A DNA stretch of 64,000 nucleotides from Methanosarcina sp. ERenArc_MAG2 (GCA_023955635.1 JAMXHR010000010.1:372001-436000), one strand, 5' to 3'; shown: positions 29,882-40,965, numbered from the stretch's first letter. Notes: generated by a model not told the origin, from the letters alone. Program-made: numbers and translations.

Positions 29882-30159
29882 GTTAACTCCTTAAGTGTAT
29901 TTATGCGTCTGCTGTGCGATTTCCATTGTATAAGCAACCAACATACGCATAAATGATTTAAAAGTTTTTTACAGTTGTAATCTAAATTGCTGGGCTGATA
30001 GTCCCCTACTTTTATGTCTCAAATGTACAGCAAAGTTATGAACTTTATCCTCTTCATTCAAAGTTTCCAGAAACAGAATGCTCCAAGGGAGATCTGCAAT
30101 CCGGAGACTATGTTGGAGACTGTATTTGTTCAGTCAGCTCTTTACAGCTTTTATCATTC

Positions 30160-32117
30160 TTATTCTGCCTTTTTACATATTTTTTCGTAGACATTGGAAT
30201 TTGCAATTCCTTCGAAAATAAACCTGGTTTCAAGAGGATTTTCGCCTGCATGAGTCATTATATCTATTTTTTCTACATTAACCGTAACCTGACCAGGGGA
30301 GAACCCTGCCTCTGTCATGTAATCAAGAACCAGTTTCCTCCCAAAACCTTCAGCAAATTCCATTGCTTCGCTCCTGATAACAAAATGCCGCCTTCCTGCA
30401 GGAGTGTATACAAAGATCCCTTTTGTCCTGAGATCATACCTTGACTCACTGTAAAGCGTACGCACCGTTATTTCAACCCTTTTTGTCCCCTTTCCTGCGA
30501 GAGCTCCAGCTGCATTTCCTACATCGGAATATTCAGGAACAATAATTTTGATATCAATCAATTCATTGAGTTCATTTACATACGCTTTGACCGGGCCTCC
30601 AAGGAGGACAACAGGAATATCCACCTTAAAACGGGAGAAAAACTCTCCATCAAGTATTTTCCCGATTTCGGCCCTATCCACGCCTTCCATCAGAAACGCA
30701 AGGAGGTCTTTTGCCATATTCCTGGCAAAAAGCCTCTTTACGTTTATACAGAATTCGTGCCTGCCAGTCCCTATGAAGTTTGCAAGCAGACCAGCCCCTA
30801 TTTCCGAGGCTTCGGAATTCCATTCCGTATATTCTCCAAGCACATGGAGGGCATCTGTAGGGGTAAAACCTATTGCCTGGATAAGCCGCTTCCGGATTAG
30901 AGAATCCATTACTTTCTTCGAAGGGAGAATATTTCTATCCCAGTAGACGTCTTTGAGGGAAAGCGGTTCATTTTTTATATGGGAAAGGAGTTCTTCTTCT
31001 TCCCGGCTCAAATTGACAGGTTTTTGCTGTGTCCGGACAAAGAATTTTGTTGCCTGGATATGCTCGTTCAGTTTGAGCCTGTCCGGAATCCAGCGTTTTT
31101 TCAGGGTACTCATGAAATCGGGATACAGGACTGCTGCCCTGCAGAGCGGGATAACCCGCATTGGACCTATGTTTATATTGCTGCCCTGCACCCAGATATG
31201 GCTGTCCCCGCCCATGGCTGAGGTCTCCATGCGCAACGCCCTGACTTTGGTTTGCCAGCCGCCTACAACTGCTCCTGTTTCGCTGAGGTAAGGAAGCCCC
31301 TTATAGATCATCGAGACATCCGTGCTCGTTCCTCCCACATCAATGACTGCGCAGGTCTCAAGCCCGGACAGGTAAGAGGCCCCGAGAAGGCTTGCAGCAG
31401 GACCGGAAAAGACCGATTCTATGGGTCTTTTCATGGCTTCGTGCATGCTCACTACAGATCCGTCACAGCGAAGCATGGCAATTCTCGGGTTGAACCCTCT
31501 TCTCCCGATCTCACTTACTACCGTCTTCAGGAAGCTCTCTGCTACAGGTAGGAGCTGGGCATTCAGATAGGCTGTAACTCCCCTTTCGTAGGCTCCGAGA
31601 GACTGCGCAAGTTCGTGCCCGCAGACGGCAGGCAGTCCTGTAAGTTCGTGGATCAGGGCTCTTACCCGCAGTTCATGCTCCGGATTTCGTACGCTGAAAT
31701 AGGAGGATACTGCAAAAGCCGAGACTCTGTCCTTTATCTCAAGCACGAATTTTTCTACTGCGAAAAGGTCCAGAGATGCGGTTTCGTCCCCATTGCTGTC
31801 GTGTCCCCCTGTATCTTTATGCAGTTTTCAATCCCAGAATCTGCTGGGATATCATAATCCCCAATAAGGATCAACCCTACAGGATGCCCTGTTTTTTCGA
31901 GGAGAGTATTTGTAGCAAGAGTAGTCGAAACCGACACGGTAGTCACGAGTTTCAACTTTTCCCCGTCGAGTCCGTCAATTGACTCCTTTATTCCCTCAAG
32001 AGGTTCAGGATACGTTGTAAGTGCCTTGTTAGAACATACAACTTTTCCATCCGAGTTCCGGATTAAAACCGAATCCGTATATGTCCCACCGGCATCAATG
32101 CCCAGACCGTATGCCAT
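30160..32117 (-). CDS. Hydantoinase A/oxoprolinase-family protein, paralogue 1 (one apparent frameshift)
   Basis: ATP-dependent ring-opening family related to N-methylhydantoinase A and 5-oxoprolinase. The N-terminus GIDAGGTYTDSVLI is the phosphate-1 motif of the actin-like fold; VIDVGGTSTDVSMI is the second. The frame breaks at five C on the plus strand (31805-31809). One added base gives KIQGGHDSNGDETASLDLFA, matching KGGHDHHGAELVSLDMEA in the intact paralogue. The corrected length is about 653 aa. Both paralogues are on the same strand, 285 bp apart, with no hydantoinase B partner nearby, so the substrate is uncertain. Confidence 0.87.
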
Positions 32118-32402
32118 TTTTAAGATCTCCTTCTGTTTACTTTGATTGTGCCATTTGTAATGCTTTCTAATGTATTTGTGGTGTAATTTGCAGTATAATT
32201 CTGCTATCCTTACGCCATACCTGCGCCATCCACGTCATCTTTGATGTGCCGCCGTCCCTGAGAGAACAGGCCATAAGTCAATTCGGTCTGCCCTGCTGAA
32301 GATCCGTTTTTCAGAACCGGATTTCGAGTTCGGAAACAGGATGTGGATAAAATTAATTTTTAAGTAATTGCCTTAAAGAGTTGTCCTGAATACTCAAAGG
32401 TC

Positions 32403-34325
32403 TCAGGTTTTAGGCATCCCGACCCCGACAAAAACTAGCTTTGTCTCTACAGGTATAGTCCCTGCTTCACTGAGAGAAATATCTTTTCTGCTAACCTCGA
32501 CCTGGACCTGCCCTTTGTCGAGCCCGGCTTCGGTCATATATTCCATGACAAGTTTTTGTCCGAGAACCTCTGCATATTCCAGAGCTTCTGGATAGCTTCC
32601 GAAGGTTTCCCTGCCCCGAGGCGAGAAAAGAAGAACAAGCCTTTTCCTGTCCTTTGAGTAGGTGCTTTTGATAAGGATTTCAATCCTTTTTATGCCCTTG
32701 CCCATGACAGCTCCTACAGCATTTCCTACTTCCGAATATTCCGGGACTATGATATCGGCATCAAGAATCTGCTTCAATTCTTCGATGTATGAGACTACGG
32801 GGCCTCCTATCAGCACCACAGGTATTTTCATCCTGAACTGCATAAACCTGTCGGAGAGGAGGATTTTTTCGATTTCCCGGGAAGGAACGTCTTTTAAGAT
32901 GAAGGATACCAGGTCTAAGGCCATATTCCTCGCAACGTCATTTTTGATCTGTTTGCAGAGTTTGATATGGTCTATCTGCGTATAGCGTTCCAGGAGTTTT
33001 GCTCCCACTTTTGAGGCTTCTTTATCCCAGGCTGTGTATTCCCCAAGCACATGCAGAGCGTCGGTCGGGGTAAAACCGATTGCCTGGATAAGGCGTTTTC
33101 TTATAAGCGAATCAAGAAGGCCCGGAGAGAGCGTTTTCTGGGTCTCCCAGAAGATATCGTTTAGAGACGTCGGAAAATCCTCTATCCTGTCAAAGAGTTC
33201 TTTCTCAAGTTTTCCGAGGCCTGAAGCTTCAACTCCTGTCTTTATGAAGAACTTTGTGGGTTGCATATTTTCTTCAAGGTGCATGGCTCCCGGGATTCTC
33301 CCTTTTCTCAGAGCTTCAAGAAAGCCCGGATATTTGACAGCTGCAACACACAGAGGAATAACCCGTCTGGGACCAATATTTATTTTCAGGTTCCTGACCC
33401 AGATATGACTGTCTCCTCCCATTGCTGATGTTTCCATCCGGATAGCTTTTACCTTTGTCTGCCAGCCTCCGACTATAGCCCCTTCCGCACAGAGCTCGGG
33501 TAGCCCGTTTTCGAGCATGGAAACGTCCGTACTTGTCCCGCCTACATCAATGACTGCGCAGGTCTCAAGCCCCGACAGGTACGATGCTCCTACAAGGCTT
33601 GCTGCAGGACCCGAAAAGATGGATTCTATCGGCTTTTCCAGGGCTTCGTTAATGCCAACAACCGAACCGTCGCATTTGAGCATAAGGAGCCTGGCATTCA
33701 TTCCCCGCCCGGAAATCTCTTCCTTTATTGAACGAATAAACTGGTTTGCAATGGGGATAAGCTGAGCATTCAGGTAGGCTGTAATCCCTCTCTCATAAGC
33801 TCCAAGGTCAAGGGAAAGTTCATGCCCGCAAACTACAGGCAGTTCTGTTAGCTCCTGGATGCGGGTTTTAATTGCCAGTTCATGAACAGGGTTTCGGATA
33901 CTGAAGTATGAAGAAACCGCAAAAGCAGAAACGTTATCCTTTACCCGATGTACAAAAGCTTCCAGAGCTTCCATATCAAGAGAAACCAGTTCAGCTCCGT
34001 GATGGTCATGTCCTCCTTTTATTACAGTATGGAATTCGACATGCATATTCTCCGGAATTTCGTAATCCCCTACCAGGATAAGCCCCACAGGATAGCCATT
34101 TTTTTCAAGAATTGTATTTGTAGCAAGAGTCGTTGAAACCGAAACCATTTTTACATCTTTTAAATATGTTTCATCAAGCCCGTCGATGGAGTTTTTTATT
34201 CCTGCAAGAAGGTCAGGATAAGTGGTAAGCGCCTTATTCGAATCCATCACTTTGCCATCGGAGTCCCGAATGATGATCGAATCTGTGTAGGTGCCTCCTG
34301 CGTCAATGCCCATGCTGTACTGCAT
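32403..34325 (-). CDS. Hydantoinase A/oxoprolinase-family protein, paralogue 2 (intact)
   Basis: The product is 640 aa, intact, and closely similar to paralogue 1 along its whole length. Actin-fold motifs are GIDAGGTYTDS, VSTTLATNT, VIDVGGTSTDVSML and GGDSHIWV. A C-terminal domain follows. GGAGGCAT lies just upstream of the ATG. The pair probably arose by tandem duplication. Substrate unknown; such archaeal proteins act on five-membered cyclic amides in known cases. Confidence 0.9.
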   Translation of the reverse strand: MQYSMGIDAGGTYTDSIIIRDSDGKVMDSNKALTTYPDLLAGIKNSIDGLDETYLKDVKMVSVSTTLATNTILEKNGYPVGLILVGDYEIPENMHVEFHTVIKGGHDHHGAELVSLDMEALEAFVHRVKDNVSAFAVSSYFSIRNPVHELAIKTRIQELTELPVVCGHELSLDLGAYERGITAYLNAQLIPIANQFIRSIKEEISGRGMNARLLMLKCDGSVVGINEALEKPIESIFSGPAASLVGASYLSGLETCAVIDVGGTSTDVSMLENGLPELCAEGAIVGGWQTKVKAIRMETSAMGGDSHIWVRNLKINIGPRRVIPLCVAAVKYPGFLEALRKGRIPGAMHLEENMQPTKFFIKTGVEASGLGKLEKELFDRIEDFPTSLNDIFWETQKTLSPGLLDSLIRKRLIQAIGFTPTDALHVLGEYTAWDKEASKVGAKLLERYTQIDHIKLCKQIKNDVARNMALDLVSFILKDVPSREIEKILLSDRFMQFRMKIPVVLIGGPVVSYIEELKQILDADIIVPEYSEVGNAVGAVMGKGIKRIEILIKSTYSKDRKRLVLLFSPRGRETFGSYPEALEYAEVLGQKLVMEYMTEAGLDKGQVQVEVSRKDISLSEAGTIPVETKLVFVGVGMPKT

Positions 34326-34632
34326 CTAAATGCCTCCTGTTCATTTTTAGAATTGGGGTTCATGAAATAGCTCATGAGAACAAAATTGCGAGAGATATAT
34401 AAGTTTAAGATATATAATAATTGGCTGGAGATTGATATCGTACCCGACTGAATAAAAGATCTTGAAGCTTGTAAAAGTAATTCATAAATTCACTTTTCAG
34501 TCCCAAATTGTATATTTAAAGCCCAAAATTTATATAAACCATTAAATTAAAATTCTCCTTTGAGCAGAGGTTATAAGAAAGTGCCTTAAAGCTTAAAATA
34601 AACCCATTAAAAGCCTTTACAAACCGATTGAG

Positions 34633-34830
34633 TTGATGGGCATGAAATTTGCGGAAATATTCAACCAGCTTAAAGAGCTTGAAAAAAAATTCAATGAAAT
34701 CAAGTATCCACCTGAGACTGCTTTTCAGCCATCCTTCTCCTCTAAGATTCGAAAAGCGGGGCAGGATATTTTAAATCACCACCTGCCTGCATTTGAGATT
34801 GATGAACTTCTCAAAAAGGTGGAGCAATGA
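34633..34830 (+). CDS. Putative antitoxin of a RelE/ParE-type pair
   Basis: The product is 65 aa, largely helical (MKFAEIFNQLKELEKKFNEI), ending FEIDELLKKVEQ. Its last codons overlap the toxin gene by ATGA, implying translational coupling. No DNA-binding fold is obvious; the assignment as antitoxin rests on size, order and overlap. The start may be at the second or third Met of MMGMKF. Confidence 0.7.
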   Translation: MMGMKFAEIFNQLKELEKKFNEIKYPPETAFQPSFSSKIRKAGQDILNHHLPAFEIDELLKKVEQ

Positions 34831-35108
34831 CATACAGAGTAGCCCTTCACCCTTCAGTCCGTAAAAATCTTCAACAACTGTGCCTGTTTGACAGGCCAGA
34901 GTATGATTACGTGAAGCAACGCCTCTTCCTCCTTGCTTACAGGCCGGAAATGGGCTTTCCCCTTGAGGCTGAGTTCCAGGGAAAATGGAGGATTCATATA
35001 GGGCCTTTTGTGCTGGTCTATACTTTTGACAGTACCGCAAATATCCTTACTCTGCTAGTTTTTGAGCACTACACGAGGGCGTATGATATGTATACAGCTT
35101 ATGCCTGA
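34827..35108 (+). CDS. RelE/ParE-family toxin
   Basis: The product is 93 aa. The fold signature YRVALHPSVRKNLQQL, then PLEAEFQGKWRIHIGPFVLV, with a C-terminal LLVFEHYTRAYD, is typical of RelE/ParE superfamily toxins that cleave ribosome-bound mRNA or poison gyrase. It lies directly downstream of and overlaps the putative antitoxin. Confidence 0.85.
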   Translation: MTYRVALHPSVRKNLQQLCLFDRPEYDYVKQRLFLLAYRPEMGFPLEAEFQGKWRIHIGPFVLVYTFDSTANILTLLVFEHYTRAYDMYTAYA

Positions 35109-35456
35109 GTATACTGCTTATGGCTGAAATCCAGTAAGTGTTTCCTGATATGCTGACATAATTCTCAACACTGCCTGTTTTCTATTTGTGTCGGATTTTT
35201 AGCATCTAACCGTTGCTTTATCTTTCAGATTGATATTTATCACGAGCCAATACCGGAACTCAAGATTTGTTTCTTTGAATCTCATCTTGAATGAGCAATT
35301 GAGTATCCAATCATGAAAACATTCCTGGAAAATCGATCGATTCTTTTCCTGCGAGGAGCCTCTGAACCGTTACATCATAATATTTCAGTACTAAGGCCTT
35401 TATAGCCACACTCAAGTATCACGAATGATTTAAGCATTAATGTACTATCAGGATAC

Positions 35457-36411
35457 ATGCAAGCAATTGAGGTATCTCATCTAATCAAAAAATTCGGCTC
35501 TCTTACAGCACTCAATGATATTAATTTCTCAGTTGAGGAGGGAGAAACATTTGGTTTTTGGGTCCCAATGGTGCTGGCAAGACCACTACCATTCGTATTT
35601 TGACCGGAATTTCGAGACCTACATCTGGAAAGGCAACCATTTTTGGCCATGATATTGAACACGATACTATTGCTGCACGGCAGTCCATGGGTATTGTGTC
35701 CGAGAACTCAAACGTGTACGATGACCTGACTGCATGGCAGAATATGATGTTCTCCGCTGAACTTTACCATGTGGGACGAAAAGAGCGAGAAAAAAGGCAA
35801 ACGAGCTTCTCAAGAAGTTCGAGTTATACGACCGGCGCAACGACAAAGCTCACGGTTTTTCAAAGGGAATGAAACGGCGTCTGACGCTTGCGATGGGACT
35901 GGTCAACAGCCCGCGCCTTCTGTTCCTGGACGAACCCACCTCAGGGCTCGATGTACAGAGCAATCTCATTATCCGGGATGTGGTCACGGATCTCGTCCGC
36001 GAGGGTGTCACGGTTTTTTTAACGACGCACAATATTGAGGAGGCAAATATCATGTGTGACCGGGTAGCGATCATCAATAAAGGAAATATTGTTGCAATCG
36101 ATGCACCTGAATCCTTGAAAAAGACCATCCAGAGTATGCAGTCGATCGAGGTCTCGTTTGACCACAATTCTGCAGATCAGCTGGATGAATTACGCCGTCT
36201 CCCCATGGTGAATAACGCACAAAAAGAAGGTGACAAGTTTAAGCTCTATACTGAAGATCCATCTGAAGTTATCGATGCCATGATGGCTTACGCCCATGTA
36301 CACAACCTTAAAGTGATAAGTATCACGACTCTTGGCCCGAGTCTCGAGGATGTATTCATACGGTTGACAGGTCTGCAGAGGGCAGGTGATGGAGTCCGTG
36401 CAATCGATTGA
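35457..36411 (+). CDS. ABC-2-type transporter ATP-binding protein (two apparent frameshifts)
   Basis: Starts at 35457 ([16 protein letters not shown]). The Walker A motif [14 protein letters not shown] follows only if one T is added to the T run at 35555-35559. A second break at six A (35790-35795) is repaired the same way, giving [19 protein letters not shown]. The signature is [13 protein letters not shown], Walker [13 protein letters not shown], and the H-loop TTHNIEEA. The corrected length is about 319 aa. It overlaps the permease gene downstream and forms an export system, probably for drugs or lipids. Confidence 0.9.
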
Positions 36412-37165
36412 TCATGAAAAGTGGACAAAACGTCTTTCCCGCGAGATGTCTGCTGCATGGGCGATCGCCAGAAAGGACATGCGTATCTACTACCTCAAGC
36501 CCAATATCATCGTATCCGGAATCTTCTTCCCGCTCTTTATGTTCCTGGCCTTTGCCCTTGGGAAGAACGTCCCGCCCGGTACCCTTATCCCGGGGCTAAT
36601 CTCGATCACTCTCCTGTTTTCGGCTTCATCTATAGAACCGGTCTCGATACCTATCGAACGGCGGGTAAAGACCTTTGAACGCCTGCTTTCGGCACCGATC
36701 TCCTTACATTCACTGGTGTCGGGTGAAAGCCTGAGTGGTTTTCTCTATAGTCTTGGCATTGCCTGTCTACCACTCGCCGTGGGCGTCATTGTGTTCGGTA
36801 CACCTATTGTAAATGTACCGATCCTTGTTATTTCCATGTTACTTACCGCGTTCTGTTTTGCGACGCTTGGGACACTGTTTGCTGCATATCCCACCGAAAA
36901 CGTGGGTGAGGTTATGTCCCTGCTCAACACGGTCAGGCTGCCGCTTATTTTTATTTCCGGTGTTTTTATCCCGATATCTACTATGCCCAAGATCGGCCGG
37001 GAGATCGCACTGATATCCCCACTTACTTACGGGAATGATCTGATTGAGTATGCATATACAGGTAAATCGCTTTTTTCACCATTGCTGGATATTATAGTGC
37101 TGGTGATCTTCATACTCATTTTCCAGATCACGGCAAATTACCTTTACAAGAAGTTTAACGAGTAA
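36389..37165 (+). CDS. ABC-2-type transporter permease
   Basis: The product is about 258 aa with six transmembrane segments. IARKDMRIYYLKPNIIVSGI is typical of the N-terminus, FERLLSAPISLHSLVSGE is the conserved cytoplasmic loop, and LPLIFISGVFIPISTMP is the C-terminal ABC-2 motif. It overlaps the ATPase gene by 23 bp, supporting co-translation. Substrate unknown. Confidence 0.92.
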   Translation: MESVQSIDHEKWTKRLSREMSAAWAIARKDMRIYYLKPNIIVSGIFFPLFMFLAFALGKNVPPGTLIPGLISITLLFSASSIEPVSIPIERRVKTFERLLSAPISLHSLVSGESLSGFLYSLGIACLPLAVGVIVFGTPIVNVPILVISMLLTAFCFATLGTLFAAYPTENVGEVMSLLNTVRLPLIFISGVFIPISTMPKIGREIALISPLTYGNDLIEYAYTGKSLFSPLLDIIVLVIFILIFQITANYLYKKFNE

Positions 37166-37399
37166 ATGGGGAGTAGCAAAAAAGTATCCGGCATCAACCG
37201 ATATTAAATAAGGAATTGATCGAAGTTTCTGCTGAGTTTCCTATTGCTAAAAGCTCCGTTATTTCGCTAAAAATTCCTCTATATATTTTTTTAAAAATGA
37301 GAGTGTTAATGGCACATTAGTATTAAAGATAAAGCCAAAAATTAAAGAAAAGTAATTAAATGAATGATTGGAAACTTATTAAAAGCTGAGGAAGCCCGG

Positions 37400-38135
37400 A
37401 TGAATAAAAAAGACAGCATCAAAGCCTGTGGCAGGACAATAAACTACGAAATAGTATACAGTAAGAAACGGAATAAAGCCTCAATTGTAATCAGTCCCGA
37501 CCTGAAAGTTGAGTTCCGGGCTCCGCATGGCATTAGTTCTGAAACTATAAGAAAGATGGTTAATGAGAAGGCCGAATGGATACAAAAAAGCTTGAATGGT
37601 TCGAGGTAAACAGGCTGCCTGATCACAAAAAGCAGTATTGTGAAGGTGAAATCTATCTTTATCTCGGCAGGGAATATCCTTTGAAAATCATAGCCTTCGA
37701 TGATGTTAAAGAACCCATCGTATCTGTTAAAGATTCTGAACTGAATTTCGTAGTCCCAAAAAAGCTTCTGAAGACATGCTTCCTCTCCTGATAAAAAAAG
37801 CTGTCTGGAATTTCTATAGCAAGCGTGCCGAAGAAGAAGTCGAGAAGATTCTGAAGGTTTATTCAAAAAAACTCGGGATAGCTCCTCCGACTTTTAAGGT
37901 AAAGCATCAGAGAAGGAGATGGGGAAGTTGCTCTGCAGACAATGTTCTCAGGATTAACTTTCAGCTTGTAATGGCCCCGCCCGAACAGCTTGAGTACGTG
38001 GTAGTGCATGAACTCTGTCATGTGATTGAGAAAAATCATTCCGCAAGGTTCTGGAAACTGGTCAAACAACTGATGCCTGATTATGAAGTATACAGGAAAA
38101 GCCTGAAAAAAGAAGGCTGGAAATATATGCTTTGA
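37400..38135 (+). CDS. YgjP/SprT-like zinc metallopeptidase (two apparent frameshifts)
   Basis: The C-terminal part has the zinc motif VVHELCHVIEKNHSARFW and the family signature QRRRWGSCSADNVLRINF. The gene is split into three frames. Adding one A to the runs at 37584-37589 and 37758-37763 gives EWIQKKLEWFEVNRLPD and VVPKKASEDMLPLLIKKA, producing a continuous protein of about 245 aa, normal for the M48-related DUF45 family. Start 37400 follows GAGGAAG. The TGA stop lies within the 4-bp target duplication of MITE A. Confidence 0.87.
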
Positions 38136-38389
38136 ACTGACTTTCCGCAGATGTCTTCAAAAAAATAACATTTTTCCGGTTATCGTTTTTGGAGAAATAT
38201 TAGAAAATTTGCAGTTATTATCTTTACTGAAGCTTAAGAAAATGGCTGCTATAAGTCCTAAATGAAGGCAAAAGGTCGAAAGTTTTGGAAAAAATTCAAA
38301 AACACATTTCGAGTAACCAAGTCGGTTTTCAGAAAAAACGATAGCAGGAAAAATTATGAAAATTGAAAGGACATCTGCGGAAAGTCAGT
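38136..38389. mobile_element. MITE family A, copy 2 (254 bp)
   Basis: Same length and ends as 8631-8884, with flanking TTGA at 38132-38135 and 38390-38393. It is inserted exactly at the stop codon of the YgjP-type gene, so the protein is unchanged but the 3' untranslated region is replaced. The stretch 38394-38603 has no gene. Confidence 0.9.
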
Positions 38390-38603
38390 TTGAAGCATTA
38401 ATTTACAGATTTAAAAATTTGCAGAATCATAGTTACGGACGTTTGAGCAGGTACCCTTCAAAACAGATTAAGAGTCTTTACAGATTCTCGAATCTCTTCC
38501 TTTTGCAGATATCCATTCTTTATACACAGCATCTTTTATTTTTCGATCTTTTTTAATTTTATCCTTTATCTCTACATCTTTTAGTTTTTAGTCCCCTCTT
38601 TAT

Positions 38604-39022
38604 TTATTCAGCGAAGGCTTGTAATTCCTTTCTTTCTCTAATACCGTAATTTAGCGTTATCCCCACTAAAAGTACAGCTAAAAAACAGTACTTTTGGACA
38701 GAACTCCTCGTATATCTGTGCAAATCCTCCATAGAGTATGCTTTCTTCGCCAATTTGAATATGTCTTCTATAATTGATCTTACAGATCTGAACTCTTTCC
38801 ATTTACTTATTAACTCTTTAAATTTTGCAATTATTCCTTTGTAAAGATTTATTTCTTTTTCATTGTTTATTTTTAAATCAAATATTTTCAGAGGATATCT
38901 CAGCATATTGAAAAGTTTCTTAAAATTGTAGTTTTTTCTCGGGAAAATTAAAGGCACCACTCTAAACTCTCTGACAGATATTGCGCAGTTTTCATAAGAA
39001 TAGTACTATCAGCATAGATAAC
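38604..39022 (-). pseudogene. C-terminal fragment of an IS4-like transposase
   Basis: Reads [18 protein letters not shown], then after a one-base break [16 protein letters not shown], followed by EFRSVRSIIEDIFKLAKKAY and a final hydrophobic helix. This resembles the C-terminal half of DDE transposases of the IS4/ISH3 type common in Methanosarcina. The 5' half is missing and the fragment is fused in frame to rsgA. Confidence 0.7.
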
Positions 39023-39361
39023 GTCTCCTGCTGCCCCTCTTGAGAGGCAGGTCCTCCTGGGCAGGATATTCACAACCATACGTGAGCCCAGTTCCGGTTG
39101 GTCAAGCAAAACGACAAAATCCCCTACAACCGGCTGCTTCCCAATCTTCTGAAGTGCACCGGAGATTCCCGCCTGTACGACAGCCCCAGAGACAAGGACC
39201 TCGCAGACCGTTTTATGCCTTGATGCAACTCTTCCGGCAATGTATGGGCCTTTGTAGACAGAAAATGCCAGCTCAAGATCCTTATTCCATCCTGGAATTT
39301 TATCGGCATCACAGCGAACTGAATTATGACCTGAACTTTCCGTTTCGCTATGATTGTTCAT
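39023..39361 (-). pseudogene. rsgA: Ribosome small-subunit GTPase RsgA, N-terminal OB-fold only
   Basis: Reads [20 protein letters not shown], then [15 protein letters not shown] and [18 protein letters not shown], the OB-fold domain of RsgA, which normally precedes the circularly permuted GTPase domain. The GTPase and zinc domains are gone; the frame runs into transposase sequence. RsgA helps mature the small ribosomal subunit. Start 39361 is chosen as the Met before [11 protein letters not shown] longer in-frame N-terminus (to 39499) does not look like RsgA. Confidence 0.8.
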
Positions 39362-39633
39362 AAATGGAAGTATCCGATTAAATGGATAAATCTTTTGATA
39401 TTTTGTCCTGAAAAAATTCAATTGTGCCTGAAAATTCCTTCTTATTCCGGCTTGTGCGAAAGGGGAAAAGTGACAATTCTCAATGCCGCTTCTTTTCAAG
39501 AGTAATCACTAATTAATTGATTATTCATATACGTTTGAGTCTACGAAAATTTAATAGAATAGATAGGTCAAATATCTATGAAATAAGTGGGATTTATATT
39601 CAATAACTTTAGAAATATTATGTGTGATTAAAT

Positions 39634-40965
39634 ATGTATGATCTATTTAATAAAAAGTTAGACGATCTAGTTTTTGACGATTTATACGATTTGATTGAAA
39701 ATGAAGTTAAAGAAGGTTTTTATGTTGAGTTTAAAAGCGATTTTCAAAAAGGTCAACATATCGCAAAATCACTAGCTTCTTTTGCAAATACTCACGGCGG
39801 ATGGTATTTCATAGGAGTGGCTGATGAAGATAAAACAAACATAGCAAAAGATATAGTTGGGTTTGATATCAAGAAGCATAACCAGCCTCAAGAGTCTATT
39901 CGTCAAATATCTAGAGAACATATACATCCGGTCCCTTTTTTTGAAATGAAACTTTTAAAAAGTAGTGAAGAGAAATATGTTTTAGTTATTTTTATTCCAG
40001 AAAGTTTCGAAACTCCTCACATTTTAAGTGATGGAGTTGTTTATTTACGTAATGGAGAAGAATCCAATCCAATAAAAAATGGTGATAAATACACTCTTGA
40101 TAAATTATATCAAAAAAGTTTATATTTAGAATCGAAATTAAATAGTTTTTTGAAAAATCCTTTTGGGGTCACATATTGGGAAGAAAAAGAAGAAATTCCA
40201 TTTTTAAATGTGTGCCTTTTACCCACGAATTTTAATGAGTTGGAATTCAAAGACTTTTACGAAGATTTCTATCTTGAAAAACTTATTGAAATGATTAATC
40301 ATGAAGAATATTTGTTCGATAGTGAAAGTGGAATTACTTTTAATAGTTATTATAAAAGCATTACTCGAACCCCTCATTCAATTATTTTTAGAGATGTGTC
40401 GAATGGGATTAGCTCTCGTAACCAGACTTTTGAACTTTTCTACAATGGAGCTGCCAGAATAAAAATTCCAATCCCTTATACCATTATAGAAACACCCTTA
40501 AGCGAAAATAATTCGCAAACTCCTTGTATAAAACTTCTGTATCAAAAACTTGGAGAAAATCTTAGTCAATGCAAGCTTGTGGACATTGGTTCCATGCTTT
40601 TTAGTATTACATGGACAGTTAAAAAATACTCAAGATTTATTAATGATAATATGAGTTCTCAGACCAATACGCTTTCAATATTTGAAATGGAGAACATTTT
40701 TCAATTAATCCCATTTGTTGAGTCTGAATCTTTTATAGAGCATGCGGAAAAGTATAATGTGCCTATATCTATGTATAAATATAAAAAAGTCCCTGACGAA
40801 TTAAGTTCAAAAAGATGGATTGAATTAGAAAAATTAGATAATCTTGAGTTTAGGATTTTGGATGCCTTTAAACTGGTTTTAGGTTTACCTGTTGATACAA
40901 AGATTTTCTCTGATTCTCTTATACATTTTATAGAAAAACATAAGAGTGCTGTAGAAAGTCCATGA
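39634..40965 (+). CDS. AlbA_2/Schlafen-type putative nucleic-acid-binding protein
   Basis: The product is 443 aa. The N-terminal ~150 residues carry the AlbA_2 signature: YVEFKSDFQKG, AKSLASFANTHGGWYFIGVA and DGVVYLRNGEESNPI. Schlafen-type AlbA_2 domains bind or cut RNA/DNA and occur in phage-defence and stress proteins. The remaining ~290 residues (acidic, beta-rich) are not recognised and may sense a trigger. The gene is very AT-rich compared with 27-38 kb, consistent with transfer. It is the first gene of the accessory region. Confidence 0.82.
   Translation: MYDLFNKKLDDLVFDDLYDLIENEVKEGFYVEFKSDFQKGQHIAKSLASFANTHGGWYFIGVADEDKTNIAKDIVGFDIKKHNQPQESIRQISREHIHPVPFFEMKLLKSSEEKYVLVIFIPESFETPHILSDGVVYLRNGEESNPIKNGDKYTLDKLYQKSLYLESKLNSFLKNPFGVTYWEEKEEIPFLNVCLLPTNFNELEFKDFYEDFYLEKLIEMINHEEYLFDSESGITFNSYYKSITRTPHSIIFRDVSNGISSRNQTFELFYNGAARIKIPIPYTIIETPLSENNSQTPCIKLLYQKLGENLSQCKLVDIGSMLFSITWTVKKYSRFINDNMSSQTNTLSIFEMENIFQLIPFVESESFIEHAEKYNVPISMYKYKKVPDELSSKRWIELEKLDNLEFRILDAFKLVLGLPVDTKIFSDSLIHFIEKHKSAVESP

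Noticed and set aside
39361-39499. Longer N-terminus for RsgA ([17 protein letters not shown])
   Set aside because: It does not resemble any RsgA N-terminus and looks like translated repeat sequence; the start at 39361 is preferred.
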